56,339 bases of DNA from an uncultured Lachnospiraceae bacterium (GCA_945913255.1 CAMEDC010000016.1:1-56339); one strand, 5' to 3'; positions 42,849 through 52,370 are shown, counted from the stretch's first letter. Notes: generated by a model from the letters alone, not told the origin. Made by a program: numbers and translations.

Positions 42849-43787
42849 ATGGATAAAATTGCTGTTTTGATTCCCTGCTACAATGAAGAGCAGACGATTG
42901 CCAAGGTAGTTCATGATGTGAAAAATGCGCTGCCGGAGGCCGTGGTGTATGTCTACGACAACAATTCCACAGACCGCACGGTGGAACTCGCAAAGGCTGC
43001 GGGAGCTGAGATACGTTATGAATATAAACAGGGGAAGGGCAATGTCATCCGACGGATGTTTCGGGAAATTGATGCGCAGTGTTACCTGATGATTGACGGC
43101 GATGATACGTATCCGCTGGATTGCGCAAGGGAGCTGGTGGACAAGGTTCTGCTGCACAATGCCGATATGGTGGTGGGGGACAGGCTTTCTTCCACATATT
43201 TTACGGAAAATAAAAGACCTTTTCATAATTTTGGAAACAGTCTGATGCGTACCGGTATCAACAGTCTGTTTCATTCCGATATCAAGGATATCATGACGGG
43301 CTACAGAGCGTTCAGCTATGAATTTGTCAAGACCTTCCCCGTGTTCTCCACTGGCTTTGAAATCGAGACGGAGATGACGATTCATGCGGTGAATTACGGC
43401 ATGCAGGTGGAAAATGTTGTGGTAGAGTACCGGGACAGACCGGCGGGAAGCGTGTCCAAGCTGAATACCTACAGTGACGGAATGCGCGTCATTCACAAGA
43501 TGCTGCAGCTGTACAAAAATTACAAGCCGCTGCGCTTTTTCGGGGCTCTTTGCCTGTTGCTTGTTCTGGTTGCATTGTGCTTTATGATTCCTGTGCTGGC
43601 AGAGTATCTGCGGACGGGACTGGTACCCAGATTCCCGACACTGATTGCGTCCGGTTTTGTGGTGTTGGCCGGCATTCAGTCTTTTTTCGCGGGAATGATT
43701 CTGGACGTGCTTGCGGCAAAGGACAGGCGCGATTTTGAATACCGACTGGCCAAAATCAGCGTGGAAAAGCGGAGTAAGATGAATTAG
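42849..43787 (+). CDS. DPM1-like polyprenyl-phosphate glycosyltransferase with membrane tail
   Basis: A 312-residue family 2 enzyme. AVLIPCYNEEQTIAKVVHDV opens the GT-A domain; YVYDNNSTDRTVELA follows near residues 36-50, and LMIDGDDTYPLD near 78-89 holds the metal site. MTGYRAFSYEFVKTFPVFSTG near 149-169 is typical of this sub-group, with GFEIETEMTIHA after it. Two C-terminal hydrophobic helices (about 230-255 and 262-285) anchor it. It should make polyprenyl-phosphate-linked sugar for the nearby GT-C proteins. ATG 42849 is preferred over an in-frame codon at 42828. It is followed one base later by the DUF6020 gene. Confidence 0.85.
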   Translation: MDKIAVLIPCYNEEQTIAKVVHDVKNALPEAVVYVYDNNSTDRTVELAKAAGAEIRYEYKQGKGNVIRRMFREIDAQCYLMIDGDDTYPLDCARELVDKVLLHNADMVVGDRLSSTYFTENKRPFHNFGNSLMRTGINSLFHSDIKDIMTGYRAFSYEFVKTFPVFSTGFEIETEMTIHAVNYGMQVENVVVEYRDRPAGSVSKLNTYSDGMRVIHKMLQLYKNYKPLRFFGALCLLLVLVALCFMIPVLAEYLRTGLVPRFPTLIASGFVVLAGIQSFFAGMILDVLAAKDRRDFEYRLAKISVEKRSKMN

Positions 43788-43788
43788 A

Positions 43789-45561
43789 ATGATGGAAAAA
43801 AGGAAGCTGTCTGCCTGTTTAATTTCATATGTTTTATTCTTTTTGACAGGAAGCCTGTTCCTTTTTTGCTGTCTGACAGGCAGTGAACTGGCAGAACGGG
43901 GGAATATTGTCTGGACGGGCGGTTACACGGCAGGAGTGCTGGCACTCAGCCTGGCGGGAGGTGCGATGCTTTGCGTCGCAGTGCGGCTGTCTGCTTTGTG
44001 GAAAGAACGTCCTGGGAAAAGAACTGGAAAAAGCCAGCAGAAAATCAGTCCATGGAAGGTGTTTGCGGGAAGCGCACTGCTTACGACTCTTACGTGGCTG
44101 CCGACCTATCTTGCCTATTATCCGGCGATCTGTTCTTATGATATGCCTGTTCAGACCGGACAGATAGCGGAGCATTATTATATAGACCATCATCCGATTG
44201 CACACACCTTTCTTCTGAAATGTTTTATGGAACTGGGGGATGGGGTGCTTGGCAGTGTAACTGCCGGTGTCGGTGTTTTTGCATTTTTACAGCTGGTGTT
44301 TCTGGCAGCAGCTTTTGCGTACGGCGTGTTTCTCCTGTATCGAAACGGGGTGAGACGGCTGTGGCTGATTCTTGTTCAACTCTGGTGCATGTTCTACCCT
44401 TTTCATTGGTATATGGGAGTCAGTATCACGAAGGATACGATTTTTACAGGATTTTTTGTACTTCAGATTCTATGTCTGTATGAGCTGCTGCGGGGGTCGG
44501 GCGTTCCGGAACACCGGGTGCGTAAAGAGATGGCATTCCTGCTTACCACGGTGGGGATGATTTTGTTTCGCAACAATGGGAAATATGCCGTCCTGGTATT
44601 GCTTGTGATATTGTTTCTGACTTTTTTGTTTGGAAAGAAGAGCAGACGTTATTTTGGAAGGATGTTTTTGTGGGCGCTGGGGGCATTCCTGCTCGGGAAT
44701 CTGATGCTTTCCGCAATTTTCCGGCTGTCCGGTGCCGAACAGGGGGACAAGCGGGAAATGCTGAGTCTGCCCATTCAGCAGCTGGCCCGAACCATGCTTT
44801 ATCACGGCGGAGTCGGTATCCTGCCGGAGGATGACAATACCATGGATGAAGCGGACAAAGCACTGATCAATGATTTTATTCTGAATGAAGGCTATAAAAG
44901 TTATGACCCACGCATTTCGGATCCTGTAAAACGAAACACAAATACTTATGTGGTACGGTACCGGGCGAAGGATTTTCTGACAACCTACCTGGGGCTGTTT
45001 GTTAAGTATCCCGGCGACTATTTGAATGCGGCTCTGGCTGTGGATGCAGGTTATCTCTATCCGGAGGATGAAAGCCATGCTGTAATCAATGTGGAGGAGG
45101 ACGACCGCGTGGGAAGGGGTTATGTCCAGACCTACTGGGAAGAAGACACGATGAATGCCCGCGGCATCTATAAGGAATCCAAGTGGGATTGGCTTTTGAA
45201 TCAGCTGGAGCAGTGGGCGGATGAGAATGCCTATTTAAAGCTTCCGGTGCTGAAATATCTGTTTGTTCCGGGAGTATGGCTCTGGTTTTATCTTCTGTTA
45301 CTGGCATGGTTTGTGAGGAACGAACGGTATCGGCAGTGCATTCCGCTGGCGTTAATCGGCGGATATTTTGTAACGCTTCTTCTGGGACCCACTGTGCAGC
45401 TTCGTTATATTTATCCCGTGATGTCGGTGTTTCCATTTGTTTTGATACAGGGCAACAAATATGACAGAACTGAGGAAACCGATTTTGAAGGGCAAAGCAG
45501 CGGGACACCGAAAAACAGTCGTGAAGGGCAAAGCAGCGGGATACCGGAAAAACAGTCGTGA
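43789..45561 (+). CDS. DUF6020 family membrane protein (GT-C-like)
   Basis: A 590-residue protein with about twelve hydrophobic segments, recognised as DUF6020-like from WLPTYLAYYPAICSYDMPVQ and then YYIDHHPIAHTFLLKCFMEL near residues 104-148, which form the first outer loop with acidic and histidine residues. VSITKDTIFTGFFVL and LFRNNGKYAVLVLL are further conserved pieces. A large outer domain (about 320-480) precedes the final helices. The C-terminus is odd: two copies of an EGQSSG-x-P unit, encoded by a 36/37-bp tandem repeat, end the protein (see findings). Two adjacent ATG codons (43789, 43792) are possible starts. Function inferred: lipid-donor-dependent sugar transfer. Confidence 0.72.
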   Translation: MMEKRKLSACLISYVLFFLTGSLFLFCCLTGSELAERGNIVWTGGYTAGVLALSLAGGAMLCVAVRLSALWKERPGKRTGKSQQKISPWKVFAGSALLTTLTWLPTYLAYYPAICSYDMPVQTGQIAEHYYIDHHPIAHTFLLKCFMELGDGVLGSVTAGVGVFAFLQLVFLAAAFAYGVFLLYRNGVRRLWLILVQLWCMFYPFHWYMGVSITKDTIFTGFFVLQILCLYELLRGSGVPEHRVRKEMAFLLTTVGMILFRNNGKYAVLVLLVILFLTFLFGKKSRRYFGRMFLWALGAFLLGNLMLSAIFRLSGAEQGDKREMLSLPIQQLARTMLYHGGVGILPEDDNTMDEADKALINDFILNEGYKSYDPRISDPVKRNTNTYVVRYRAKDFLTTYLGLFVKYPGDYLNAALAVDAGYLYPEDESHAVINVEEDDRVGRGYVQTYWEEDTMNARGIYKESKWDWLLNQLEQWADENAYLKLPVLKYLFVPGVWLWFYLLLLAWFVRNERYRQCIPLALIGGYFVTLLLGPTVQLRYIYPVMSVFPFVLIQGNKYDRTEETDFEGQSSGTPKNSREGQSSGIPEKQS

Positions 45562-45572
45562 AGGGAAAAACG
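45487..45572 (+). repeat. 36/37-bp tandem repeat at the end of the DUF6020 gene
   Basis: Unit 1 (45487-45522, 36 bp) and unit 2 (45523-45559, 37 bp) are nearly identical, and a partial third unit (GAAGGG) follows. Unit 2 has one extra G and one substitution. The extra base shifts the frame so that the TGA at 45559-45561 becomes the stop codon. Confidence 0.85.
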
Positions 45573-45605
45573 TGGGACAACAGAGAATGGGTGAGAGGAA
45601 TTGCA

Positions 45606-46136
45606 ATGAAAGAATATAAGGACGAAGAAGCGGGAATTTACCTGCGCCTGATGACTTATGAGGATACTGACAACATCGTGGCATGGAGAAACAGCGATGC
45701 CGTGAGAAGGAATTTTATCTACCAGGAGCTTTTCACCAGAGAAAGTCACGAAAACTGGATTCATAACATGGTGGAAACCGGGAAGGTGGTACAGACAATC
45801 ATCTGTGAGCTTTCCACAAATCAGCCGCTTGGCTCGGTATATATCCGCGACATTGACAGACATCACAATAAGGCAGAGTATGGCATCTTTATTGGTGAGC
45901 CGCAGGCGCGGGGCCGGGGAATCGGAACGGCAGCAGCTAAGCTGATGCTGCGTTACTGTTTTGAGGAGGAAAAGCTTCACAGAATTTTTTTAAGGGCTTT
46001 TGCCACAAATCAGCAGGCAATCCGCAGCTATGAGAAGGCTGGTTTTGTAAGAGAAGCGCTTTTGAGAGATGATGTTTGTATTGACGGGAAATACTGCGAT
46101 ATTGTGCTGATGGGAGCATTGAATCCCGCAGATTAG
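45606..46136 (+). CDS. GNAT family N-acetyltransferase (RimJ/RimL-like)
   Basis: A 176-residue acetyltransferase. The N-terminus YLRLMTYEDTDNIVAWRNSD is the usual RimJ/RimL-like opening. The acetyl-CoA loop is QARGRGIGTAAAKLML near residues 99-114, and FATNQQAIRSYEKAGFVREA near 133-152 is the last conserved block. The frame is open from GTG 45558, which lies in the repeat at the end of the upstream gene, but ATG 45606 with AGAGGAA is preferred. The WRN-plus-loop layout is shared with PseH, which acetylates the PseC product, so it could complete that step; this is speculation. It could also modify ribosomal proteins or other amines. Confidence 0.78.
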   Translation: MKEYKDEEAGIYLRLMTYEDTDNIVAWRNSDAVRRNFIYQELFTRESHENWIHNMVETGKVVQTIICELSTNQPLGSVYIRDIDRHHNKAEYGIFIGEPQARGRGIGTAAAKLMLRYCFEEEKLHRIFLRAFATNQQAIRSYEKAGFVREALLRDDVCIDGKYCDIVLMGALNPAD

Positions 46137-46193
46137 CAGAGTAGTCTCTGATATAGCAAGTTTGATTATGTGGACAATAAGAAGGAAAACGAT

Positions 46194-47129
46194 ATGAAAA
46201 AAATCAGTTTTGTAATCCCCTGTTACCGGTCGGAGCACACACTGCCCCATGTGATAGCGGAAATTGAAGAAAAAATGAAGACTCTGACGCAGTATGAGTA
46301 CGATGTTTTTCTGGTAAATGACTGTTCTCCCGACAATACCTTCGGAGTAATTAAGAAATTGTGTGAGGAGCATGAAAATATCAAGGGCATCAGCTTTGCA
46401 AAAAATTTTGGGCAGCATGCGGCGTTGATGGCCGGGCTGCGTCATTCTGACGGCGATTACGTGGTGTGTCTGGATGATGACGGCCAGACGCCGGCGGACG
46501 AGGTGGACAGGTTGTTGGACAAGCTGGAAGAGGGATATGATGCGGTTTATGCAAAATATGAGCACAAGCAGCATTCTGCCTTCCGTAATTTCGGCAGTAA
46601 GGTAAATGAGCTGATGACGCGTGTCATGCTGGGAAAGCCGGATGACCTTTATGTATCCAGCTATTTCGCTGTGAAGCGTTTTGTTGTCAATGACATGATA
46701 CGCTATGAAAACTCTTATCCTTATGTGATTGGTCTGGTATTGCGTGCCACCGGAAAAATCACCAATGTTTCGGTGAATCACAGGGAGCGTGAGGAAGGTA
46801 GCTCCGGCTATACGCTGAAAAAGCTGCTGGGGCTTTGGTTTAACGGTTTTACGGCTTTTTCCGTAAAGCCTCTGCGCATTGCCACGGCAATCGGAGGAGT
46901 CAGTGCGGCAATGGGCTTTTTGTATGGAATCTATACCATCATCAAGCGTCTGGTGAATCCGAATGTCCCCATGGGCTTCAGCTCTACCATGGCGGCGATT
47001 GTGTTCTTCGGAGGAATGATTATGCTGATGCTTGGGCTGATAGGAGAATATATTGGCCGGATTTATATCAGCATGAATAATTCTCCCCAGTATGTCATCC
47101 GGGAGAAGATCAATATTGAGGAAGAGTAG
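46194..47129 (+). CDS. ArnC/GtrB-like undecaprenyl-phosphate glycosyltransferase
   Basis: A 311-residue family 2 enzyme with two C-terminal membrane helices (about 225-250 and 260-290). ISFVIPCYRSEHTLPHVIAE opens it; FLVNDCSPDNTFGVIK is followed by GISFAKNFGQHAALMAGLRH near residues 64-83, the hallmark of ArnC/GtrB-type transferases, and CLDDDGQTPADEV near 92-104 is the metal site. It should make undecaprenyl-phosphate sugar, used outside by GT-C proteins such as those flanking it. ATG 46194 after AAGGAAAA is preferred over GTG 46170. Confidence 0.88.
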   Translation: MKKISFVIPCYRSEHTLPHVIAEIEEKMKTLTQYEYDVFLVNDCSPDNTFGVIKKLCEEHENIKGISFAKNFGQHAALMAGLRHSDGDYVVCLDDDGQTPADEVDRLLDKLEEGYDAVYAKYEHKQHSAFRNFGSKVNELMTRVMLGKPDDLYVSSYFAVKRFVVNDMIRYENSYPYVIGLVLRATGKITNVSVNHREREEGSSGYTLKKLLGLWFNGFTAFSVKPLRIATAIGGVSAAMGFLYGIYTIIKRLVNPNVPMGFSSTMAAIVFFGGMIMLMLGLIGEYIGRIYISMNNSPQYVIREKINIEEE

Positions 47130-47168
47130 AAAAAAGTCAGAATAAGTTAGGAAAAGTAAGGAAAAAGC

Positions 47169-48866
47169 ATGAGGAAATTTGCGGATTGGTGGAAGCATGA
47201 CAAAAGATATATGACAATGTGCAAGGCGGTTCTTCTGGGATTGCTGCCTCTTCTTTGCTGCGTGGTGTACTGCGCCATGCAGGGAAAGACCATCGGACAG
47301 GTTTACCTGCCGGAATCGGAGTGGAATGATGAACTTTTTTATTACAAGCAGGTGGAGGGAATCGTAAACTACGGATATCCTCTGGGGTATTTTGGGTTTA
47401 ACGAGAGCCATGCGCTGAAGCTTTCCTTTGCGGCCTGGAGCCCTGTGCTGGTATTTCCCTGGATTATCTGGGGCTTTTTGTTCGGCTGGAATCTGATGTC
47501 GCCTGTCATCTGCAATATTGTACTGATGATGCTCTGTTGTTTCCTTTTTGTCTGGCTTACGAAGCCGTCATGGAAGCAGCTTGGCATTCTGGGACTGCTG
47601 TTCTGCTTTTATACGCCGTTTGTCAGGTATATGTTATCCGTGATGCCGGAGGTAATCTGCTTTTCCATGCTGATAACCTTTTACGGCCTGGCAATCAATT
47701 ATCTGCAGAAGGAAAAGACATATAAACTGGTACTGCTGTTTTTGTTGTCGGGCGTGATGACGCTGATGCGGCCTTATCTGCTATTGTTTTTGCTTCTTCC
47801 TGTGTATTTCTGGATTCGCAGAAGCGGATGGAAGGGTGCTCTCGGCTCAGGAGCGGTGCTGGCCGTGGTTCTTGGAACCTATGCCGCCATCAAGCATTAT
47901 CTCGGTGCAGAGTATTTTGCACCGCTGTTCTTTACGGACTGGGTGACGGCATTTTTTGAACAGGGATTTTTTGGCGGAATCCGGTATACCCTTTCGAAGC
48001 TGTATTACATGGGAGCAAGCTTTAAGGGGCACACGGTGCAGGGGCTTCGCACAGGACTTGCATCCGGTGCGTTCTTTGCGGGGTATCTCGTGATGATGCT
48101 TGTGCTGATTGGACAGAGTATTGTGGATTTAAGGACGTGGCGAAGGCTGAGCAAGGCGAGCCAGAAGGTCGAAGAGAGCGTGGAGCAAAAGCAGGAGGCA
48201 GCTGACAGAGCGGAACGGGTTCGTGAGATTGGTAAGCATCTTGTCATCGAGGTCCATCTTGCTTTCAGCTTTGTTGCCATGTTGTTTGCGCTGCTTTTGA
48301 TGTATAAGCTGACGGAGGGAAGCAAGCATCTTCTGACGTTTATGGCAGCGGGCGTGTTTGTTGTTGCCATGATGGAAACGAGATTCTATAAGAAAGCGGT
48401 ACTCATCGGAGTTACTTTTGCTTATCTGTATTCCTATATGGCAGTAGACCCCTATGACTATCAGGTGCCCTTTGTGCGGGAAAAGCGCGAGGTGCAGCTG
48501 GAAGAGTGGCGGGAGACCTTTGCGGAAAACATTGTTTTGAACAGGGATGAAGCGCCAGACTTTGACAATGTGGTAATCTGGGTGTTCAATGATGTGATAC
48601 GGGATACGGAGGCTGGACAAAAAGGTGCACAAAGTCTGTCCGGTGCGCCGTGCACACAGAACACGGCATGGCAGGTGCTTTATGCATTGCCGGAAGGCTG
48701 CGGCATCAGCTGCTGCATGCGGGATTATGTGATTGAAAATCTGGATTCTCTGGAGAGCAGATATCTTGTCACGGTTTCCGGCGGAGAAATTGATGCGCTG
48801 TGCGGGCAGGCAGGCTATGAAGAACTGGGAAGAGATGAAGAGGCAGTGCTCTATCAGAGGTACTAG
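47169..48866 (+). CDS. Uncharacterised polytopic membrane protein (GT-C-like)
   Basis: A 565-residue membrane protein with about ten or eleven hydrophobic segments. The first outer loop contains YLPESEWNDELFYYKQVEGI near residues 46-65, with a W-N-D-E acidic motif after helix 1 as in GT-C enzymes. FRYMLSVMPEVICFSML-like sequence (VRYMLSVMPEVI) lies near residues 156-167. A charged segment (about 325-360, VEESVEQKQEAADRAERVRE) should form a cytoplasmic coiled coil. An outer C-terminal domain of about 130 residues contains several cysteines (CGISCCM). I do not recognise a named family. Its place after an ArnC-like gene suggests it uses that lipid-linked sugar. Confidence 0.6.
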   Translation: MRKFADWWKHDKRYMTMCKAVLLGLLPLLCCVVYCAMQGKTIGQVYLPESEWNDELFYYKQVEGIVNYGYPLGYFGFNESHALKLSFAAWSPVLVFPWIIWGFLFGWNLMSPVICNIVLMMLCCFLFVWLTKPSWKQLGILGLLFCFYTPFVRYMLSVMPEVICFSMLITFYGLAINYLQKEKTYKLVLLFLLSGVMTLMRPYLLLFLLLPVYFWIRRSGWKGALGSGAVLAVVLGTYAAIKHYLGAEYFAPLFFTDWVTAFFEQGFFGGIRYTLSKLYYMGASFKGHTVQGLRTGLASGAFFAGYLVMMLVLIGQSIVDLRTWRRLSKASQKVEESVEQKQEAADRAERVREIGKHLVIEVHLAFSFVAMLFALLLMYKLTEGSKHLLTFMAAGVFVVAMMETRFYKKAVLIGVTFAYLYSYMAVDPYDYQVPFVREKREVQLEEWRETFAENIVLNRDEAPDFDNVVIWVFNDVIRDTEAGQKGAQSLSGAPCTQNTAWQVLYALPEGCGISCCMRDYVIENLDSLESRYLVTVSGGEIDALCGQAGYEELGRDEEAVLYQRY

Positions 48867-48877
48867 GAGGTTACAGT

Positions 48878-50572
48878 GTGGTTGGGACGAACAGTAAGGT
48901 GAAAAATGCAGGAAGAGTGCTCCTGGCCCTGTTGATTGTGTCGTTTTGGATCATCTGTGTCTATTGGAAGTGTGGTATTTTTTATGAGACGAATGATGAC
49001 CGGCTGATTGGCGAAATATTATCAGGTGTTGTCACGGGAAAGCCGGACGGACATACAGTTTATGTCAACTATCTTCTTTCCGGGCCGTTGTCTTTGCTCT
49101 ATGCCGCCTTTCCCGGAGTTACGTGGTACGGTCTTTTTCTGATTGCCGCACAGGGCGCAGCATGGTTTGTAATGCTGTGGCAGGCGTTTAAGCATACCGG
49201 GACGAAGACAGGAACCGTGCTTGTCGCTGCGGCCTTTTCTGTATTGCTTTTGTGCAACCTGCGGCTTTTGGGGAATATTCAGTATACTTCCACTGCTGCT
49301 TTGCTGGCGATAGCAGGTTATGTGTGTCTTTTGTCGGAGAAGGATGATAAAAAATCGCTTCTCCTTTTTGCCATATTTGAGTTGTTTGCCTTTTTACTGA
49401 GAAGTCAGGCGATGCTGATGATACAGGCAATCGGTGCGCCGGCATATATCGGATTCGTGCTGGGAAAAAATGTTTCGTGGAAAGAAAGAGCCCGAAAGGG
49501 ACTTTTGTTTGCCATGGCTGTGATTGGTGTCATTGTGGTGGGTGAGACTGCTGACGGGATTGCCTATCGCAGTCCCGAATGGAAGGAATACCGGGAGTTT
49601 AATCAGGCAAGGACGGAATTGTTCGATTATTACGGGAGACCGGGATATGAAGAAGTAAAAGAGATACTGGACAGATACGGTGTGTCCGAGACAGAATATA
49701 CCGCCTTTACACAGTATATCATTCTGGATTATGATGTAAGCGCCGAATGTGCACGGGAATTGTCCCAATACGCAAAAGAAAAATACGGGCATCAGGGAAG
49801 CGTGAAAGAGATTCTGCATCAGATTTATGACAGCAGATTTCATCAGGACTGGCAGGGTATCAATCATGTTTCTGATATAATCTGGCTGTTTATGGCTGCC
49901 TGGATTCTTCTGGGAAAACGCTGGCGCCTGGCATTGCCGGCTGCAGGAATCGGCATAGGGGGGATGCTTGTCCGGTATTATCTGTATTGGGGCGGCAGAG
50001 TTCCGTTTCGTGTGATGTTTCCGGTGTTTACTGCGGAAATTTTGCTGCTTCTGGCGCTTTTCCTGCGGGATTACGGAAAGGCTGAGAGGAGCCTGCTGAA
50101 AACAATGCTTCCCGCAGTGCTGTGCTTATTGCTTTTTGGGAAGGGATATGAAGCCGGGAAAGAGCAGTACAGGTATGTGTCTGCTGAAAATGCAGGACAC
50201 CGGGTTTACATAAACGGATTATATGAGTTGGAAGATTATTGCAGCCAGAGGCCGGAAAACCGGTATCTGATTGGGCAGATGACATATTGTTATTACCGTG
50301 GGAGTGCATTGGATACCCGGATTTATCAGCCGAGAAACAGTGTGCTTACAGGAACCTGGTATTCTAACAGTCCCTCTTCCCGCTCGTACTTGCGGGAATA
50401 TTTTTCGAATCCGAACGGCGGCATCTATCTGATTATTTACGACAGTGAAACACAGCTGGATACGGCTGCTGTTCCTTATCTGGCGGAGAAAACGGGTTCC
50501 GAACCGGTGGAGGTGGATCATTTTGCCTTATCGCATGGAGGAAGCTATAAAGTATACTTTTTTGAGGAATAA
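48878..50572 (+). CDS. Uncharacterised polytopic membrane protein
   Basis: A 564-residue membrane protein with about ten hydrophobic segments, of the same general design as its neighbours. After helix 1 it reads CGIFYETNDDRLIGEILSGV near residues 32-51, an N-D-D acidic loop fitting GT-C architecture. A soluble outer region (about residues 225-325) includes EYREFNQARTELFDYYGRPG. The C-terminal 120 residues are outside and tyrosine-rich. It is translated from GTG 48878, with AGGAGG upstream, in the same operon as the preceding gene. No named family is recognised. Confidence 0.6.
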   Translation: MVGTNSKVKNAGRVLLALLIVSFWIICVYWKCGIFYETNDDRLIGEILSGVVTGKPDGHTVYVNYLLSGPLSLLYAAFPGVTWYGLFLIAAQGAAWFVMLWQAFKHTGTKTGTVLVAAAFSVLLLCNLRLLGNIQYTSTAALLAIAGYVCLLSEKDDKKSLLLFAIFELFAFLLRSQAMLMIQAIGAPAYIGFVLGKNVSWKERARKGLLFAMAVIGVIVVGETADGIAYRSPEWKEYREFNQARTELFDYYGRPGYEEVKEILDRYGVSETEYTAFTQYIILDYDVSAECARELSQYAKEKYGHQGSVKEILHQIYDSRFHQDWQGINHVSDIIWLFMAAWILLGKRWRLALPAAGIGIGGMLVRYYLYWGGRVPFRVMFPVFTAEILLLLALFLRDYGKAERSLLKTMLPAVLCLLLFGKGYEAGKEQYRYVSAENAGHRVYINGLYELEDYCSQRPENRYLIGQMTYCYYRGSALDTRIYQPRNSVLTGTWYSNSPSSRSYLREYFSNPNGGIYLIIYDSETQLDTAAVPYLAEKTGSEPVEVDHFALSHGGSYKVYFFEE

Positions 50573-50580
50573 AGAATCAT

Positions 50581-52332
50581 ATGTCGGTTTTAAAGAAGCT
50601 TTATGGAAAAGTGAATTGTTTTTTTGCGTGGCTGGACAGACTTCCCCTCTGGCCGTTGGGTTTCCTGCTGATGGCGGTGGTTTTTGCACCCTATGCCATT
50701 CTGGGAAAGGGAAGCGTATTCCCAATCCACGATCAGCTGGATGAGACGATCCTGACTTATGTGTTGAATGCAAAATATCTGAGAACCGGTGCCGAGATAT
50801 TCCCGGAAGTGATGGGCGGAATCAATGCCAGCGGTATGCAGCCATCAGCAATTCTATTTATCCCTCTCTATAGGATTTTTTCTGTGTTTACAGCGTTTCT
50901 GATTCAATATGCAATTGTGTTCGCAGCAGGCTTTTTCGGCATGTATTTCTGTGCCCGTGAAATGACGGGGAGCAGTATACTGGCTCTTGTTGCATCAGCC
51001 TGTTTCGCCATGCTTCCCGTGCAGCCGGTTTACGGCTTGTCTGTGATGGGGGTTCCGCTTCTGCTGTACAGCTTTTTGTGCCTGTATCAGAAGAAGCATA
51101 TTTTTCTGAGCTTTGTGCTGCTTCTCTTTTTCGGGCTGACGACGCATCTGGTCTTAATCGGCTATGTGGCTCTGGGGCTCTGGGCGTTGGCACTTTTAGT
51201 GATGCTTTGCAGGAAACAGCTTGAAAAATGGCCGGTGCTGGGATTCCTATGGCTTCTCGGCATATACATCGCGGTAAACTATCGGCTGTTTGCGGAGCTT
51301 TTGCTTGGTCAGAGCAGTTATGTCAGCCATAGAGAGGAACTGGTAAACGATGCACTTCCTTTCTGGGATACCGTGCGGGAGGTGTTTTTGAACAGTTCCC
51401 AGCATGCGGATTCCTTACATAAATATCTGATTGTTCCGATACTGGTTTTACTGGCTGCGGAGGGTGCTTTGTATCGTAAGCTGGAAAAAACGGAGAAAAA
51501 GCGCTATCTGACGGCACTGGCGGGATTTGCATTGCTGGTTGGAATTGCGTTGTTTTACGGTTTTTGCAAGTCGCCCCTTGTGGTTGATTTCAAGAACCGC
51601 TGCAGCGGCTTTCTGCGCTATTTTCAGGCAGAAAGATTTTATTGGCTGTATCCGGCGGGATGGTATCTGGAGTTTGTTTTGTGTTTTTCCGTATGGTGGA
51701 ATCGCAGGGGTGGGAAACTTTGGCAGGCACTTTCGGTTAAACTGGCGGTTCTTTGCCTGGTGCTGCTGCCGACGCTGCAGGAAATCAAGGTGAATTCCTA
51801 CTTTTATATGAGCGTAAACCAGATAAACAACGGCTCCGGCGTTACGGGCTATATTTCCTGGAAAAGCTATTATGCAGAAGATTTGATGGAAGAACTGGAG
51901 GAGGCAATCGGGAGGGATATGAGCACCTATCGGGTGGTACATCTGGGTATGAGCCCTGCGCCGGCTCTGATGCATGGATTTTACACTGTGGACGGTTATT
52001 CCAACAATTACCCCCTGGAGTACAAGCACAGATTCCGCAAGGTGATAGAGAAGGAACTGGAAAAGAGCGAGGCCACCGCTGTCTATTTTGATACCTGGGG
52101 CAGCCGCTGTTATCTTTTCAATGCAGCCACCGGAAACGCCTGGATGCTGGGGAAGAGTCTTGATATTGTCTATGAAAATCTGGAATTGAACATGGATGCC
52201 CTGAAAGACCTGGGGTGCGAGTACCTTTTCTCCTGCGGGGAGATTTTAAATGCAGAAGAACTGGGACTGGAACTGATGGGATACTTTGAGACGGAAACCG
52301 GTTATTGGGGTGTCTGGCTGTATCAATTATGA
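50581..52332 (+). CDS. DUF6044 family membrane protein (YkoS-like)
   Basis: A 583-residue membrane protein recognised as DUF6044-like from GSVFPIHDQLDETILTYVLN near residues 44-63 and the following GGINASGMQPSAILF. The H-D-x-x-D-E loop after the first helix is the likely catalytic loop of a GT-C-type enzyme. About eleven hydrophobic segments are followed by a C-terminal outer domain of about 170 residues, with MSPAPALMHGFYTVDGYSNN near 459-478, which is also conserved in the family. It starts eight bases after the previous stop. It is the last gene before a clear promoter at 52371, so it probably ends this operon. Substrate unknown. Confidence 0.75.
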   Translation: MSVLKKLYGKVNCFFAWLDRLPLWPLGFLLMAVVFAPYAILGKGSVFPIHDQLDETILTYVLNAKYLRTGAEIFPEVMGGINASGMQPSAILFIPLYRIFSVFTAFLIQYAIVFAAGFFGMYFCAREMTGSSILALVASACFAMLPVQPVYGLSVMGVPLLLYSFLCLYQKKHIFLSFVLLLFFGLTTHLVLIGYVALGLWALALLVMLCRKQLEKWPVLGFLWLLGIYIAVNYRLFAELLLGQSSYVSHREELVNDALPFWDTVREVFLNSSQHADSLHKYLIVPILVLLAAEGALYRKLEKTEKKRYLTALAGFALLVGIALFYGFCKSPLVVDFKNRCSGFLRYFQAERFYWLYPAGWYLEFVLCFSVWWNRRGGKLWQALSVKLAVLCLVLLPTLQEIKVNSYFYMSVNQINNGSGVTGYISWKSYYAEDLMEELEEAIGRDMSTYRVVHLGMSPAPALMHGFYTVDGYSNNYPLEYKHRFRKVIEKELEKSEATAVYFDTWGSRCYLFNAATGNAWMLGKSLDIVYENLELNMDALKDLGCEYLFSCGEILNAEELGLELMGYFETETGYWGVWLYQL

Positions 52333-52370
52333 TGTTTTCCTTAAATTTTTTTGAATAATTTTCACCGGAT

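Noticed and set aside
45990..47411. Antisense open frame of 473 codons opposite the ArnC-like gene
   Set aside because: It covers a well supported glycosyltransferase on the plus strand, its translation has no recognisable motif, and it is long only because of codon bias in the real gene.
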